A DNA stretch of 39,853 bases from Nitrospirota bacterium (GCA_029261135.1 JAJDBX010000060.1:1-39853), one strand, 5' to 3'; positions 1 through 8,900 are shown, counted from the stretch's first letter. A program made the numbers and translations. The notes: a model not told the origin generated them from the letters alone.

Positions 1-270
1 GATGAAGCCGTTTTGCTTCATCCATCCGAAAAAGATTTATATACAAAATATGTGGAAGTTCAGGAAGCAATCCTGCATTTCTGGGTTACGCAGTCTTATT
101 CACAGGTGCTTGAGAAGCTCTCAACCTTGCATGATCCGCTCAATCAGTTTTTTGATGATGTTTTGGTGATGGACAAAGATGAAAAAGTGAAACAGAACCG
201 TTTGAGTCTTTTGTTTGCTGTCAGCAGACCTTTTAAAGAATTTGGTGATTTCTCTAAAATCGTGGAATAG
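1..270 (+). CDS. glyS: Glycyl-tRNA synthetase beta subunit, C-terminal end (partial)
   Basis: The frame is open from base 1 (DEAVLLHPSEKDLY...) and ends at a TAG, so the gene starts upstream of the window. The visible 89 residues carry the typical end of the GlyS anticodon-binding-like region: FFDDVLVMDKDEKVKQNR followed by LSLLFAVSRPF and a final DFSKIVE. GlyS is the beta chain of the bacterial alpha2beta2 enzyme that charges tRNA-Gly. ppdK follows 42 bases later on the same strand, an arrangement I recall from several deep-branching bacteria. The family call rests on the C-terminal motif only. Confidence 0.85.
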   Translation, partial: DEAVLLHPSEKDLYTKYVEVQEAILHFWVTQSYSQVLEKLSTLHDPLNQFFDDVLVMDKDEKVKQNRLSLLFAVSRPFKEFGDFSKIVE

Positions 271-312
271 TAAATACCTGAGTCCGCATTGGAATAAATT
301 AGGAGAACTGAA

Positions 313-2973
313 ATGAAAGGCAAAAAGAAATACGTCTATTACTTTGGCGATGGCAAAGCCGATGGGCGTGGAGATATGAAAAACCTGCTCGGCGGAAAAG
401 GGGCGGGTTTGGCCGAAATGTCACAGCTCGGGATTCCGGTGCCTTCCGGGTTTACGATTACAACAGAAGCTTGCCTTGAATATTATCGGCAGAACAAAAA
501 ATATCCTAAAGGCATGTGGGAGGAGTCTTTGGCTGCCCTGAAAAAAGTGGAACGATCAATTGGCCCTAAATTCGGCGATCCCAAAAACCCGCTCCTCGTT
601 GCGGTGCGCTCCGGGGCGCGCGCCTCAATGCCCGGCATGATGGACACCGTACTCAACCTCGGACTCAATGATCAAACGGTTAAAGGCCTGTGTGACCGCT
701 CTCACAATGAACGCTTCGCCTATGATGCCTATCGTCGTTTTGTAGCGATGTTTGGCAATGTGGTGCTCGGAGTCAAGCGGGAGATTTTTGAACGGCGGCT
801 TGAGGAAGAAAAAATTGTCAATGGCATCCAACTAGATACCGATTTGAGTGTGGATTCTCTCAAAGCACTCGTCTCATCATTTAAAGAAATTGTGCTGAAA
901 GAAACAAAACATCCATTTCCAGAAGATCCGCTGAAACAGCTTCGGCTCGGGATTGATGCCGTCTTTAATTCATGGTTTGGCAAACGCGCCAAGACTTATC
1001 GCCGTTTGAATAATATCCCGGAAACCTGGGGGACCGGGGTCAGTATCGTTGCGATGGTATTCGGCAATCTGGGCGACACCTCTGGAACCGGGGTTGCTTT
1101 TACGCGTGATCCCTCCACGGGAGAAAAAAGATTTTATGGAGAGTTTCTTTTTAACGCGCAGGGAGAGGATGTAGTTGCAGGGATTCGAACCCCACTTCGA
1201 ATTGATGTCCTCAAAAAGAAACTTCCCACAGCCTATAAAGATTTGATGTCGATTTACAAAAAATTAGAGAAACATTACAAAGACATGCTGGATATTGAGT
1301 TTACTATTCAAGACGGTAAACTCTTCATGCTGCAAAGCCGTGTCGGAAAACGCACCACAGCTGCAGCGCTACGGATTGCGGTTGAGATGGTTAAAGAACG
1401 CCTCATTACGCAAAAAACAGCTATTTCCCGTATAGACCCCCATCAGTTGGATCAGTTGCTTCATCCCATGATAGACCCAAATGCCCTGCTTAATATTCTT
1501 GCGCAAGGACTACCTGCCTCTCCGGGAGCGGCAATTGGAAAAGTGGTTTTTACCGCAGAAGAAGCTGAGCACATGGCCGAACGAAACGAAAAGGTGATTT
1601 TGGTTAGGACGGAAACCTCTCCGGAGGATATCGGCGGCATGCATGCTTCGGAAGGGATTGTGACTGCGCGCGGTGGAATGACCTCCCATGCGGCAGTCGT
1701 CGCACGGGGGATGGGAAAATGTTGTGTGGCCGGCTGTGGAGAGATTTCGATTGATGAAGCGGCGCAAACGTTTACGGCCAGAGATGTGACGGTAAAGGCC
1801 GGTGATTTTATCAGCCTCAATGGTTCGACCGGAGAAGTCATCTTAGGAACAGTTCCACTCATCCAGCCAAAAATGAGCCCTGCATTTAAAACCTTGATGG
1901 GCTGGGCCGATAAAATCCGGAAACTAAAGGTGCGCACCAATGCGGATAACAAGCGGGATGCCGCCGTTGCCAGGCGTTTTGGCGCAGAAGGGATTGGGCT
2001 TTGCCGTACAGAACACATGTTTTTTGAAGAGGATCGTATTCTTGCTGTTCGAGAGATGATTCTTGCCGATTCCCTTGAAGCGCGAAAAAAGGCTCTTGCC
2101 AAACTGCTCCCCATCCAAAAAGCCGATTTCATCAAAATTTTAAAAGAGATGGAAGATCTCCCGGTGACAATTCGACTTTTAGATCCGCCGCTCCATGAAT
2201 TTTTGCCCCAAACAGAGAAAGATTTAAAAGTGCTTTCCCGGGAGATGGGTGTTCCCATTTCGGTCGTGAAATCAAAGGTCAACAGTCTGCATGAGTTCAA
2301 CCCCATGTTGGGCCACCGTGGCTGCCGTCTGGGCATCAGCTATCCTGAAATTTACGAAATGCAGGTTGAGGCGATCATTGAAGCGGCTTGTACTTTGAGT
2401 CAAAAAAAAATAAAGGTGACCCCCGAGATTATGATTCCGCTTGTGGCCACCCGGGAGGAACTGGGAAAACTCCGAACCCTCTGCATTGAAACCGCCCAAA
2501 CTGTCATGACGCGGCGCAAAAAGAAAGTGAGCTATACAGTGGGAACGATGATTGAGCTGCCGCGGGCTGCCCTCGTTGCGGATCAAATTGCAGCGGAGGC
2601 CGATTTTTTCTCTTTCGGCACCAATGATCTGACGCAGACGGTCTTTGGGCTTTCTCGGGACGATGCGGGGAAATTCCTACCTGACTACGTTGAAAAAAAG
2701 ATACTACCGCAAGATCCCTTTGTCGCGATTGATCAGGAAGGGGTGGGTCTTTTGATGGAAATCGGCGTTCAAAAAGGAAGGTCGGTCAAACCAACACTCA
2801 AAATAGGGATTTGTGGCGAACATGGCGGGGAGCCGAACTCTGTTGCATTCTGTCACAAACTGGGCTTGAATTACGTCAGTTGCTCGCCTTATCGAGTTCC
2901 TATTGCTAGGCTCGCCGCCGCACAGGCCGCGATTTCAAGTGGAAATGAAGCTGGGCACCGCGCGACGGTTTAG
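313..2973 (+). CDS. ppdK: Pyruvate, phosphate dikinase
   Basis: PPDK interconverts pyruvate, ATP and phosphate with phosphoenolpyruvate, AMP and pyrophosphate. At 886 residues it is the normal full length. It opens with the N-terminal ATP-binding domain (GGKGAGLAEM near residue 27; SGARASMPGMMDTVLNLG near 100). The swivelling phosphohistidine domain has GGMTSHAAVVARGMGK with the phosphorylated His at about residue 459. The C-terminal PEP/pyruvate TIM barrel has GLCRTEHMFF and GICGEHGGEPNSV, with the catalytic Cys at about residue 834. An AGGAGA ribosome site sits 6 bases before the ATG. It converges with the next gene, leaving only 3 bases between stop codons. The likely role is gluconeogenic PEP supply or pyrophosphate-linked glycolysis. 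Confidence 0.97.
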   Translation: MKGKKKYVYYFGDGKADGRGDMKNLLGGKGAGLAEMSQLGIPVPSGFTITTEACLEYYRQNKKYPKGMWEESLAALKKVERSIGPKFGDPKNPLLVAVRSGARASMPGMMDTVLNLGLNDQTVKGLCDRSHNERFAYDAYRRFVAMFGNVVLGVKREIFERRLEEEKIVNGIQLDTDLSVDSLKALVSSFKEIVLKETKHPFPEDPLKQLRLGIDAVFNSWFGKRAKTYRRLNNIPETWGTGVSIVAMVFGNLGDTSGTGVAFTRDPSTGEKRFYGEFLFNAQGEDVVAGIRTPLRIDVLKKKLPTAYKDLMSIYKKLEKHYKDMLDIEFTIQDGKLFMLQSRVGKRTTAAALRIAVEMVKERLITQKTAISRIDPHQLDQLLHPMIDPNALLNILAQGLPASPGAAIGKVVFTAEEAEHMAERNEKVILVRTETSPEDIGGMHASEGIVTARGGMTSHAAVVARGMGKCCVAGCGEISIDEAAQTFTARDVTVKAGDFISLNGSTGEVILGTVPLIQPKMSPAFKTLMGWADKIRKLKVRTNADNKRDAAVARRFGAEGIGLCRTEHMFFEEDRILAVREMILADSLEARKKALAKLLPIQKADFIKILKEMEDLPVTIRLLDPPLHEFLPQTEKDLKVLSREMGVPISVVKSKVNSLHEFNPMLGHRGCRLGISYPEIYEMQVEAIIEAACTLSQKKIKVTPEIMIPLVATREELGKLRTLCIETAQTVMTRRKKKVSYTVGTMIELPRAALVADQIAAEADFFSFGTNDLTQTVFGLSRDDAGKFLPDYVEKKILPQDPFVAIDQEGVGLLMEIGVQKGRSVKPTLKIGICGEHGGEPNSVAFCHKLGLNYVSCSPYRVPIARLAAAQAAISSGNEAGHRATV

Positions 2974-2976
2974 AGC

Positions 2977-3321
2977 TTAAGCAAAGAGGTCAATCAGACT
3001 CTGTTCAGACTCTTGGGTTGCTTTTAAGGCGGCAATGTTCGCGCCCAATTCTGTTTCTGCGATCACTTGATTGACCGCCTCCTCAGCAAGATTCACATTT
3101 GAACCTTCACGCAGCGTTCCATCTGCTTCTGGAAGCAGTGGGCCGGAAGTGGTGCTTTTTTCAATATGAACGACAACACCGCCGGTACTTCCTTCACTTT
3201 GGATCACCGTATCCTTCTTAGATCCTTCAGTGCTAAGATTCGCAACGTTGTTGGCTGAGGTTTCTTGTCGTGTGAGACTTGCTGTAATACCCGATACTGA
3301 ATTATTAACTGAAGAAACCAT
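2977..3321 (-). CDS. Small FlgC-like flagellar rod-family protein
   Basis: This 114-residue protein keeps both ends of the flagellar rod/hook family (FlgB/FlgC/FlgG) and little between them. The N-terminus SGITASLTRQETSANNVANL matches the rod N-terminal motif (SGL.A...R....ANNLAN). The C-terminus GSNVNLAEEAVNQVIAETEL and then ALKATQESEQSLIDLFA matches the rod C-terminal motif (NVDLAEEMV..I.A). Ordinary FlgC is about 135-150 residues and sits in a flgBC-fliE operon; this copy stands alone. An AGGAGG lies 7 bases before the ATG, and a sigma-28-type promoter lies just upstream, so late flagellar expression is likely. It could be an accessory rod component or a secreted flagellar protein; I cannot choose. 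Confidence 0.75.
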   Translation of the reverse strand: MVSSVNNSVSGITASLTRQETSANNVANLSTEGSKKDTVIQSEGSTGGVVVHIEKSTTSGPLLPEADGTLREGSNVNLAEEAVNQVIAETELGANIAALKATQESEQSLIDLFA

Positions 3322-3343
3322 ATTATATTCCTCCTATCAACTC

Positions 3344-3370
3344 TTATCGGAAAAAAAACTGAAACCTTTA
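3344..3370 (-). promoter_or_regulatory. Sigma-28 (FliA) type promoter
   Basis: Read on the minus strand, TAAA (3370-3367) is followed after 15 bases by TCCGATAA (3351-3344). The enterobacterial FliA consensus is TAAA-N15-GCCGATAA, so 11 of 12 defined bases match at the exact spacing. It lies 23 bases upstream of the FlgC-like start codon, leaving a short leader that contains the AGGAGG ribosome site. Confidence 0.75.
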
Positions 3371-3563
3371 GCTTTTTTTGTGAAAAATGGAACAAATAAA
3401 AAAAACTCTTTTAAAATCAGTGATTTATTTTTCAATGCTTGGGCAATAAGTGTTATGCTTCCGAGACTTCTTTTTAAAAATGTCCGTTCCTGTCAATTGT
3501 AAAGGAACGATTTCTCTCGAAATACAATCACTTTAATGAAGTGTTAAAAACAAGTGGAATAGC

Positions 3564-3606
3564 GTAAAATACAGACATCAAGTCTTTTCTGATGCCTGTA
3601 TTTTAC
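3564..3606. repeat. Long hairpin (17-bp arms, one mismatch) in a 383-base gap
   Basis: The arms are GTAAAATACAGACATCA (3564-3580) and TGATGCCTGTATTTTAC (3590-3606), separated by 9 bases; only one position fails to pair. Neither strand has a T-run directly after the stem, so it is not a classical terminator. It sits alone between the divergent FlgC-like gene and the permease gene. Apart from this hairpin, the sigma-28 promoter and a weaker 6-bp stem (3485-3490 with 3504-3509), I see nothing coding in 3322-3704. Confidence 0.6.
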
Positions 3607-3704
3607 AAGAGAGACTGCGCTTTCTGAACCGATAGTTTGTAGAAGGTTTATTATTGGCCTTTTATCTTCACCCAAAAGATCAATTGCAGCGAGGAAGGTA
3701 AGTC

Positions 3705-5123
3705 ATGTCACTTCCCTTTCAAGCTGTGGTGCTTTGGACGGACAGCCTTATCTACCTTTTTCTGGTAATGGCGATTTTTTTTGCTTTTTATGTGTCCCGA
3801 AAGGAGCACCTCCTCTCGCCGTGGCGGCAGATTCGACGCAGAGGGCTTGCAATGTCAGCCCTTGTGGTTCTGATGTTTTATGTTTCGGTTGGCTTACTTG
3901 ATTCAATCCATTTTAGAAAGCAACTCCCTGAGACCGACATCAATCTCGAAAGACAATACGCGCCAGAAGTCTTGTCCTTACTTGATGTCATCACCGGACA
4001 GCTGAAAAAAAATGTGGAACGCACCTACTCCGCACCTTTAGCAACACATGCCTTTAGCAAGGAAATGCTTGAGGGGCCGGATGGTGTTCAACAACGCGTT
4101 TTTCCCCGGTTGACATTTGGAGGGGCTCATCTTCTTAGCCCTGAAACAGAACGATCTTCTGATTTGCTCAAGATGCTAGTGAAACAATCACTTAAGGGAA
4201 TCCTGCTCTTTTCGATTCTGACTTTTCTTTTTATCTGCATATTGAGTCAGAAGTATCAAATACGGCCAAAAGAAATGCTTCGAAAGGTTCTACATGGTGA
4301 AACAGAAACCGCTTGGCGTTCCATTATTTTCACGGCAGGTTTGTTCTTAATTCTTATCGAAATCCTCGCACCCTTAAGCATAAAGTACCACCTGTTTGGA
4401 ACAGATAAAGTCGGTCAAGATGTGCTCTATCTTTCCCTGAAAGGGATCCGTACTGGACTGGTGATTGGCACCCTCACAACACTGGCGATGCTTCCCTTTG
4501 CCATTTTTTTGGGAATTTCGGCGGGATATTTTCGGGGAAAAATTGATGATGCAATCCAGTATCTGTACACAACCTTAAGCTCCATTCCAGGCGTATTACT
4601 AATTGCTTCTGCTGTTTTAATTCTTCAAGTATATATGGATAAGCATTCTGAATCCTTTTCCAGTATTACTGAACGCGCGGATATTCGACTTCTGTTTCTC
4701 TGTCTCATCCTTGGGGTGACCGGATGGATCGGACTTTGCCGACTCCTTCGCGGCGAAACCCTCAAATTAAGAGAAGCAGAATATGTCCTGGCAGCAAAAG
4801 CATTGGGGGTAGGTCATGCCCGAATCATTACACATCACATTTTGCCAAATGTGATGCATATTGTATTAATCGCCGTGGCATTGGACTTCAGCGGTCTTGT
4901 TTTGGCTGAAGCCGTCTTATCCTATGTCGGTGTTGGAGTTGATCCTGCGATGATTTCATGGGGCAATATGATCAACAACGCCAGACTTGAAATGGCACGA
5001 GAGCCCATCGTTTGGTGGTCCTTGACCGCCGCCTTTATTTTTATGTTTGGCTTGGTCCTCTCGGCCAATGTTTTTTCAGATGCGGTACGGGACGCCTTTG
5101 ATCCCCGACTTCGAGGTAGGTAG
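3705..5123 (+). CDS. ABC transporter permease, DppC/OppC/YejE type
   Basis: This is an inner-membrane permease subunit of a peptide-type (oligopeptide/dipeptide) ABC importer. Of its 472 residues, the C-terminal 200 hold the binding-protein-dependent transport domain with the EAA loop EYVLAAKALGVGHARIITHH at about residue 359, and the usual OppC ending (SWGNMINNA..., then VFSDAVRDAFDPRLRGR). The N-terminal 200 residues are an extension with two membrane segments near residues 10-30 and 45-65, a polar probably periplasmic stretch, and further segments near 165-185 and 205-230; YejE-like permeases have such extensions. A GAGGAAGG site precedes the ATG. The partner permease (OppB/YejB type) and a solute-binding protein are not in this window. 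The cognate ATPase is probably the gene at 6346-8355. Confidence 0.88.
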   Translation: MSLPFQAVVLWTDSLIYLFLVMAIFFAFYVSRKEHLLSPWRQIRRRGLAMSALVVLMFYVSVGLLDSIHFRKQLPETDINLERQYAPEVLSLLDVITGQLKKNVERTYSAPLATHAFSKEMLEGPDGVQQRVFPRLTFGGAHLLSPETERSSDLLKMLVKQSLKGILLFSILTFLFICILSQKYQIRPKEMLRKVLHGETETAWRSIIFTAGLFLILIEILAPLSIKYHLFGTDKVGQDVLYLSLKGIRTGLVIGTLTTLAMLPFAIFLGISAGYFRGKIDDAIQYLYTTLSSIPGVLLIASAVLILQVYMDKHSESFSSITERADIRLLFLCLILGVTGWIGLCRLLRGETLKLREAEYVLAAKALGVGHARIITHHILPNVMHIVLIAVALDFSGLVLAEAVLSYVGVGVDPAMISWGNMINNARLEMAREPIVWWSLTAAFIFMFGLVLSANVFSDAVRDAFDPRLRGR

Positions 5124-5132
5124 GATCCGAAC

Positions 5133-5546
5133 ATGAAGTGGGTCACACTTTCAATCTTGGCCTCGCTTGCTTTGGCAGTACATGCCCTTGCGATGGCCAA
5201 AATGACCAAGTCCGGTTTTCAAATCGGAAGAATCAATTTGAATGTCTTTTTGCTCGTTGTTGTGATTATTTTAATTCAACAAGTTGTTTCCGGAAAAGGC
5301 TTTCAGCTCCCGACCTCACAACTTTTTCTGGTGACCATTGCCGCACTGGCGGCCTATGCCATCCTTCAGCTTTCACTGATGGCTGTGGAATCTGCACCAA
5401 ATCCAGGTTATGTCAGCGGCATCATTAATTCCAGCACGGTAATTATTTCGATTGCATCCGTCTATTTATTTAACGCTCATTTTAGCCTCACAAAATCGAT
5501 CGGCATTCTCTTGTGTTTAATCGGGGTCTATTTGATCAGCAAGTAG
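5133..5546 (+). CDS. EamA/DMT-superfamily small membrane protein
   Basis: This 137-residue, highly hydrophobic protein has four to five predicted membrane helices. The last two thirds follow the EamA repeat pattern: alternating short hydrophobic helices, a conserved Asn-Pro (ESAPNPGYVSGI), and the ending SIGILLCLIGVYLISK. It is one EamA unit, half the size of the usual 10-helix exporter, so it may work as a dimer as small multidrug resistance proteins do. It begins 9 bases after the permease stop and may be co-transcribed with it. The substrate cannot be told. Confidence 0.7.
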   Translation: MKWVTLSILASLALAVHALAMAKMTKSGFQIGRINLNVFLLVVVIILIQQVVSGKGFQLPTSQLFLVTIAALAAYAILQLSLMAVESAPNPGYVSGIINSSTVIISIASVYLFNAHFSLTKSIGILLCLIGVYLISK

Positions 5547-5559
5547 CATTTCGTTTTAT

Positions 5560-6107
5560 TTATGGCGCACAATGAACCCTTGTCGTCGTGCCCTTTGCGC
5601 TGTGGTACTGCTGAATCGTTTTTTCAGCACAATCCCCTTGCTGTCCCGAGGCTGTCATGGCTTGTTTTAACATCAGCGACAATTGGCGCAGAATACGAGG
5701 TTCTGCTTTTATTGCCTTCTAAAAAAGAGGTTTTGAGATGATCGATAGAAGGGTCGTAACCAGAGCCCGCGAGTTTAGATCCATCATTCGGAAAAAACGC
5801 CTCCAGATCAGTCCAAAAAGCTTTCTGTGCCTTCAGGCTTAGTTTGATTCGACTGCTAGAATTTGTCGTTTTCTCTTATTCGCTGAATAACACCAGATAA
5901 AAACCGGCCTCTTCCTTGGTTTCCGAGAGCACGCTGAAGAGACAGGGCTTGGACGGTCTTCATATTATTGAGGTCAATCGCAGATCGGGGCATCTGCGTA
6001 TTTGTATGAGTCTGGGCATTTACCTTATGGGAGAGCCATTTTTCCCATTGGAAGTTTAAACTATCTAACCCTCGATCTTGTTTCTTTTTAGAGGTCGTAT
6101 TTCTTTT
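5560..6107 (-). pseudogene. Broken gene with DUF4157-associated LQR-LGNQ motif
   Basis: Three successive minus-strand frames read as protein. Frame 1 (6107-5856) starts KRNTTSKKKQDRG and contains LSLQRALGNQGRGRFLSGVI. Frame 2 (5875-5624) continues with KAFWTDLEAFFPNDGSKLAG and SGYDPSIDHLK. Frame 3 (5718-5560) ends with ILRQLSLMLKQAMTASGQQG and GTTTRVHCAP. No frame has a convincing start codon, and a TAA lies just upstream of the first. The LQR-LGNQ-x4-L motif is, from memory, common near the N-terminus of DUF4157-type proteins, many of them linked to extracellular contractile injection systems. I read this as one gene decayed by at least two frameshifts, although sequencing error could mimic this. 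It converges with the EamA gene. 6108-6345 holds no clear gene. Confidence 0.55.
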
Positions 6108-6345
6108 TTAAAAATTGAGATGTTTACCTCAGGCGGGGGCCCACAGATGTACCCAGTTTGAGGTTCGTATCGAATTAAAATATAAAAGGCAATATGGTTT
6201 AGCCTATGATTCAGATTTTTTCTTGCCCCACAGACACTGACGTAGTATGGTTTTATCGAAAATAAGAGATGAAATCAATGCAAGATGGTGAGATTACTTT
6301 GAGTACGAAAAGAGATCCGCTTTTAAGAGAACAATAAGTCAATCG

Positions 6346-8355
6346 ATGAATAATAGTCTTCTTCAAATTAGAGATCTTAAAACTTGGTTTTCGACAGATG
6401 AAGGGGTCGTCCGTGCGGTGGATGGAGTCAGTTTTGAAATCGCACGAGGAAAAACCTTTGCGCTGGTGGGAGAGTCCGGTTGTGGAAAATCAATGACGGC
6501 GCTTTCAATCATGAAGCTGGTGCCACAACCGGCGGGCAGAATCGCTTCAGGACAGATTTTACTTGAGGGAGAAGACCTTTGCCTTCTTCCTGAATTCGAG
6601 ATGAGAACCCTTCGCGGCAAGCGGATTTCGATGATTTTTCAAGAACCGATGACGAGTTTGAACCCGGTCATGACGATCGGGCATCAAATTAGAGAAACCC
6701 TCGAATATCATCTAAAGTTGCGTAACACTGCGGCAAAAAACCGCACCATCGAATTACTAGACTGTGTTGGCATTCCTGATCCATCGCGTCGTTATGATGA
6801 ATATCCCCATCAAATTTCAGGCGGAATGAAACAACGTGTGATGATCGCAATGGCACTTTCCGGAGAACCTGATTTATTGATTGCGGATGAACCGACGACA
6901 GCTTTGGATGTGACCATTCAGGCGCAAATTTTGGATCTTCTGGCGCGGCTGCAACAAGAACGTGGCATGGCTATCCTATTGATTACACATGATCTTGGCG
7001 TGGTCGCCGAGGTAGCCGATGAGGTTGCGGTCATGTATGCCGGAGAGATTGTGGAGCGCTCTGAGCGCGGTGCCTTTTTTGAAAATCCAAGACATCCTTA
7101 TTCTCAAAAATTACTCAGCTCTCTTCCAGGGAACAAGAAGCGGGGTGAAGCGCTTGAAATTATTCGTGGTGCAGTCCCCCCCTTAAATCGTCCATTTCGG
7201 GGCTGCCGCTTTTTCAACCGCTGCGATCATGCTTGGGATCGCTGTGAAAATGTTCTTCCCGCTTGGACTCTCCTTGAAACAGGAGGGATACGTTGTCATC
7301 TGGCCGAGACGCCTGAAAAAGAAGTCCCCTCTGAAACCGAGGCTGAGGCTTCCAAAACAATCCCAGCTTCTATTCAAGATGAAAATCGGTCATTACTTCA
7401 AGTCGACCATTTAAAAATCCATTTCCCGATTCAAAAAGGTTTGTTGAAACGGGTTGCCGGGTATGTAAAAGCGGTTGACGGGGTGTCCTTAAAAATCAAT
7501 GCTGGAAAAACCCTTGCATTGGTTGGGGAATCGGGTTGCGGGAAAACAACGGTGGGAAAAGCAATTCTCCAACTCATTCCTCAGACAGAAGGTTCAATCT
7601 TATTAGAAGGAACGAATTTATCCAGTCTATCGGGAGAAGCCCTCCGAAAAAAACGACGTGATTTTCAAATTATTTTTCAAGATCCGTATTCTTCTTTAAA
7701 TCCACGCATGCTGATCGGGGATATCCTAAAAGAAGGGGTAACTGCACTAAAAATTAATAGAGTAGACAAGAAAAACGATACATGGATTGACCAATTATTA
7801 GAGCAAGTGGGCTTAAGCCCTGATGCGAAAAACTTATATCCTCACGAATTTTCAGGTGGGCAACGACAACGAATTTGTATCGCGCGTGTGCTTGCAGTAC
7901 AACCCAAGTTGATTGTCTGCGATGAGCCAACCAGTGCCTTGGATGTTTCGGTTCAGGCACAGGTCTTAAACCTATTGAAGCAGCTTCAAGAAGAATATCA
8001 ATTGGGTTATCTTTTTATCACACACGACCTTTCCGTGGTGGACTACTTTGCACACGAGGTTGCAGTGATGTACCTCGGACGTATTGTGGAATTCGGTCCG
8101 GTCGAGACCGTTTTAAGCGATCCTAAACATCCTTATACCCGAGCACTACTTTCTGCGGTTCCTCAGGTTGATCCTGAAAAAAAACGGAAGATTATCCGAA
8201 TTGAAGGAGATCTGCCTTCCCCCATCCACCCACCTAAAGGCTGTTTTTTTCATCCGCGTTGTCCCGAGGCCATGCCCGTTTGCCGTGAAGCATATCCGAG
8301 CCCTTCTCAATTAAGTGCGTCTCACCAGACAAGCTGTTTTATTTACTCTAGATAA
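6346..8355 (+). CDS. Double ABC ATPase of a peptide importer (YejF/GsiA type)
   Basis: Two complete peptide-transporter ATPases are joined in 669 residues. Half 1 has Walker A GESGCGKS (42-49), signature SGGMKQR (about 158) and Walker [13 protein letters not shown] (about 177). Half 2 has GESGCGKTT (about 394), FSGGQRQR (about 502) and [12 protein letters not shown] (about 521). Each half ends in the OppD/F C-terminal Cys motif ([14 protein letters not shown] and [14 protein letters not shown]); in OppD/DppD proteins this region has been reported to bind an iron-sulfur cluster. Fused ATPases of this kind power YejABEF or GsiABCD. The only permease nearby is at 3705-5123. The ATG has no obvious ribosome site. 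A strong terminator follows. Confidence 0.93.
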   Translation: MNNSLLQIRDLKTWFSTDEGVVRAVDGVSFEIARGKTFALVGESGCGKSMTALSIMKLVPQPAGRIASGQILLEGEDLCLLPEFEMRTLRGKRISMIFQEPMTSLNPVMTIGHQIRETLEYHLKLRNTAAKNRTIELLDCVGIPDPSRRYDEYPHQISGGMKQRVMIAMALSGEPDLLIADEPTTALDVTIQAQILDLLARLQQERGMAILLITHDLGVVAEVADEVAVMYAGEIVERSERGAFFENPRHPYSQKLLSSLPGNKKRGEALEIIRGAVPPLNRPFRGCRFFNRCDHAWDRCENVLPAWTLLETGGIRCHLAETPEKEVPSETEAEASKTIPASIQDENRSLLQVDHLKIHFPIQKGLLKRVAGYVKAVDGVSLKINAGKTLALVGESGCGKTTVGKAILQLIPQTEGSILLEGTNLSSLSGEALRKKRRDFQIIFQDPYSSLNPRMLIGDILKEGVTALKINRVDKKNDTWIDQLLEQVGLSPDAKNLYPHEFSGGQRQRICIARVLAVQPKLIVCDEPTSALDVSVQAQVLNLLKQLQEEYQLGYLFITHDLSVVDYFAHEVAVMYLGRIVEFGPVETVLSDPKHPYTRALLSAVPQVDPEKKRKIIRIEGDLPSPIHPPKGCFFHPRCPEAMPVCREAYPSPSQLSASHQTSCFIYSR

Positions 8356-8390
8356 GGCAACAAAAACCCTTCATTTCTTGATGTTTCAGG

Positions 8391-8431
8391 AAAGGACATG
8401 TTTTATTATGAAACATGTCCTTTGTTTTTTT
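8391..8431 (+). terminator. Rho-independent terminator after the ABC ATPase gene
   Basis: A perfect 13-bp stem, AAAGGACATGTTT (8391-8403) with AAACATGTCCTTT (8411-8423), has a 7-base loop and is followed at once by GTTTTTTT. An outer inverted pair, ATGTTTCA (8381-8388) and TGAAACAT (8433-8440), brackets it. It is well placed 35 bases after the stop of the gene at 6346-8355. Confidence 0.9.
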
Positions 8432-8500
8432 ATGAAACATTAAAGCCCAGACCCCACAACAAGTTCTCATAACCATTTGTTTTAATGCATAAATATATTT

Positions 8501-8517
8501 TGGCACACCTATTGCTT
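8501..8517 (+). promoter_or_regulatory. Sigma-54 (RpoN) promoter
   Basis: TGGCACACCTATTGCTT matches the sigma-54 -24/-12 consensus TGGCAC-N5-TTGCW at every defined base and with the right spacing. Transcription should start near 8527, giving a leader of about 38 bases with an AAGGAGG site before the ATG at 8565. Activation would need an AAA+ enhancer-binding protein, which is not encoded in this window. Confidence 0.85.
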
Positions 8518-8564
8518 AATTGAAAAGCATTGTTGAATAAAACATTAAACTGAAGGAGGATACA

Positions 8565-8828
8565 ATGATCAATCAAATATTAGCGATTAGCTTTGGGGTA
8601 CCAGCCGCTTATCTCATTTTTACCTTGCTTGCTTTTTTCTTGCTCAAAAGAGTGAGAGCGGAATTAAGAACAACATTTAATGAAGTCACGCGTGAATTGA
8701 AGACCTTCATGAAAAAAGGCATTCCAGTGCCAACCGATTACAAACGCATTGACATGCCATTCACCGGGGAACCTGTTTTGACGCAACCTGAACTTCAGAT
8801 TCAAAAACATGCTCGGATTGTAAGATGA
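8565..8828 (+). CDS. Small single-span membrane protein (hypothetical)
   Basis: I do not recognise this 87-residue protein. One membrane helix covers about residues 7-27 (LAISFGVPAAYLIFTLLAFF). A short basic stretch (KRVRAELR), a polar probably helical segment to about residue 52, and a Pro-containing tail follow, so most of the protein is likely cytoplasmic. A strong AAGGAGG site lies 5 bases before the ATG, and a consensus sigma-54 promoter lies 48 bases upstream. It appears to be a single-gene transcription unit between the ABC terminator and an inverted-repeat element. Its RpoN control suggests a job in nitrogen response, motility, membrane stress or biofilm, but the sequence does not show which. 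Confidence 0.8.
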   Translation: MINQILAISFGVPAAYLIFTLLAFFLLKRVRAELRTTFNEVTRELKTFMKKGIPVPTDYKRIDMPFTGEPVLTQPELQIQKHARIVR

Positions 8829-8900
8829 AGGTTGAATCACAAGCTTCCGGATATCTCACAAATATTGGCAAGTTATTGGTCCCTATGGTAGGATTTGCTC

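Noticed and set aside
1461-2336. 291-codon open frame on the minus strand inside ppdK
   Set aside because: Fully antisense to a clear full-length PPDK; low-complexity, Ser/Arg-rich translation with no recognisable motif.
3230-3502. 90-codon plus-strand frame across the FlgC-like gene start
   Set aside because: Overlaps a supported gene and its sigma-28 promoter, has no ribosome site and no protein-like pattern.
6245-6340. Possible remnant of a serine acetyltransferase N-terminus (VLSKIRDEINAR, then KRDPLLREQ)
   Set aside because: Only two short pieces in different frames; too little to support a call.
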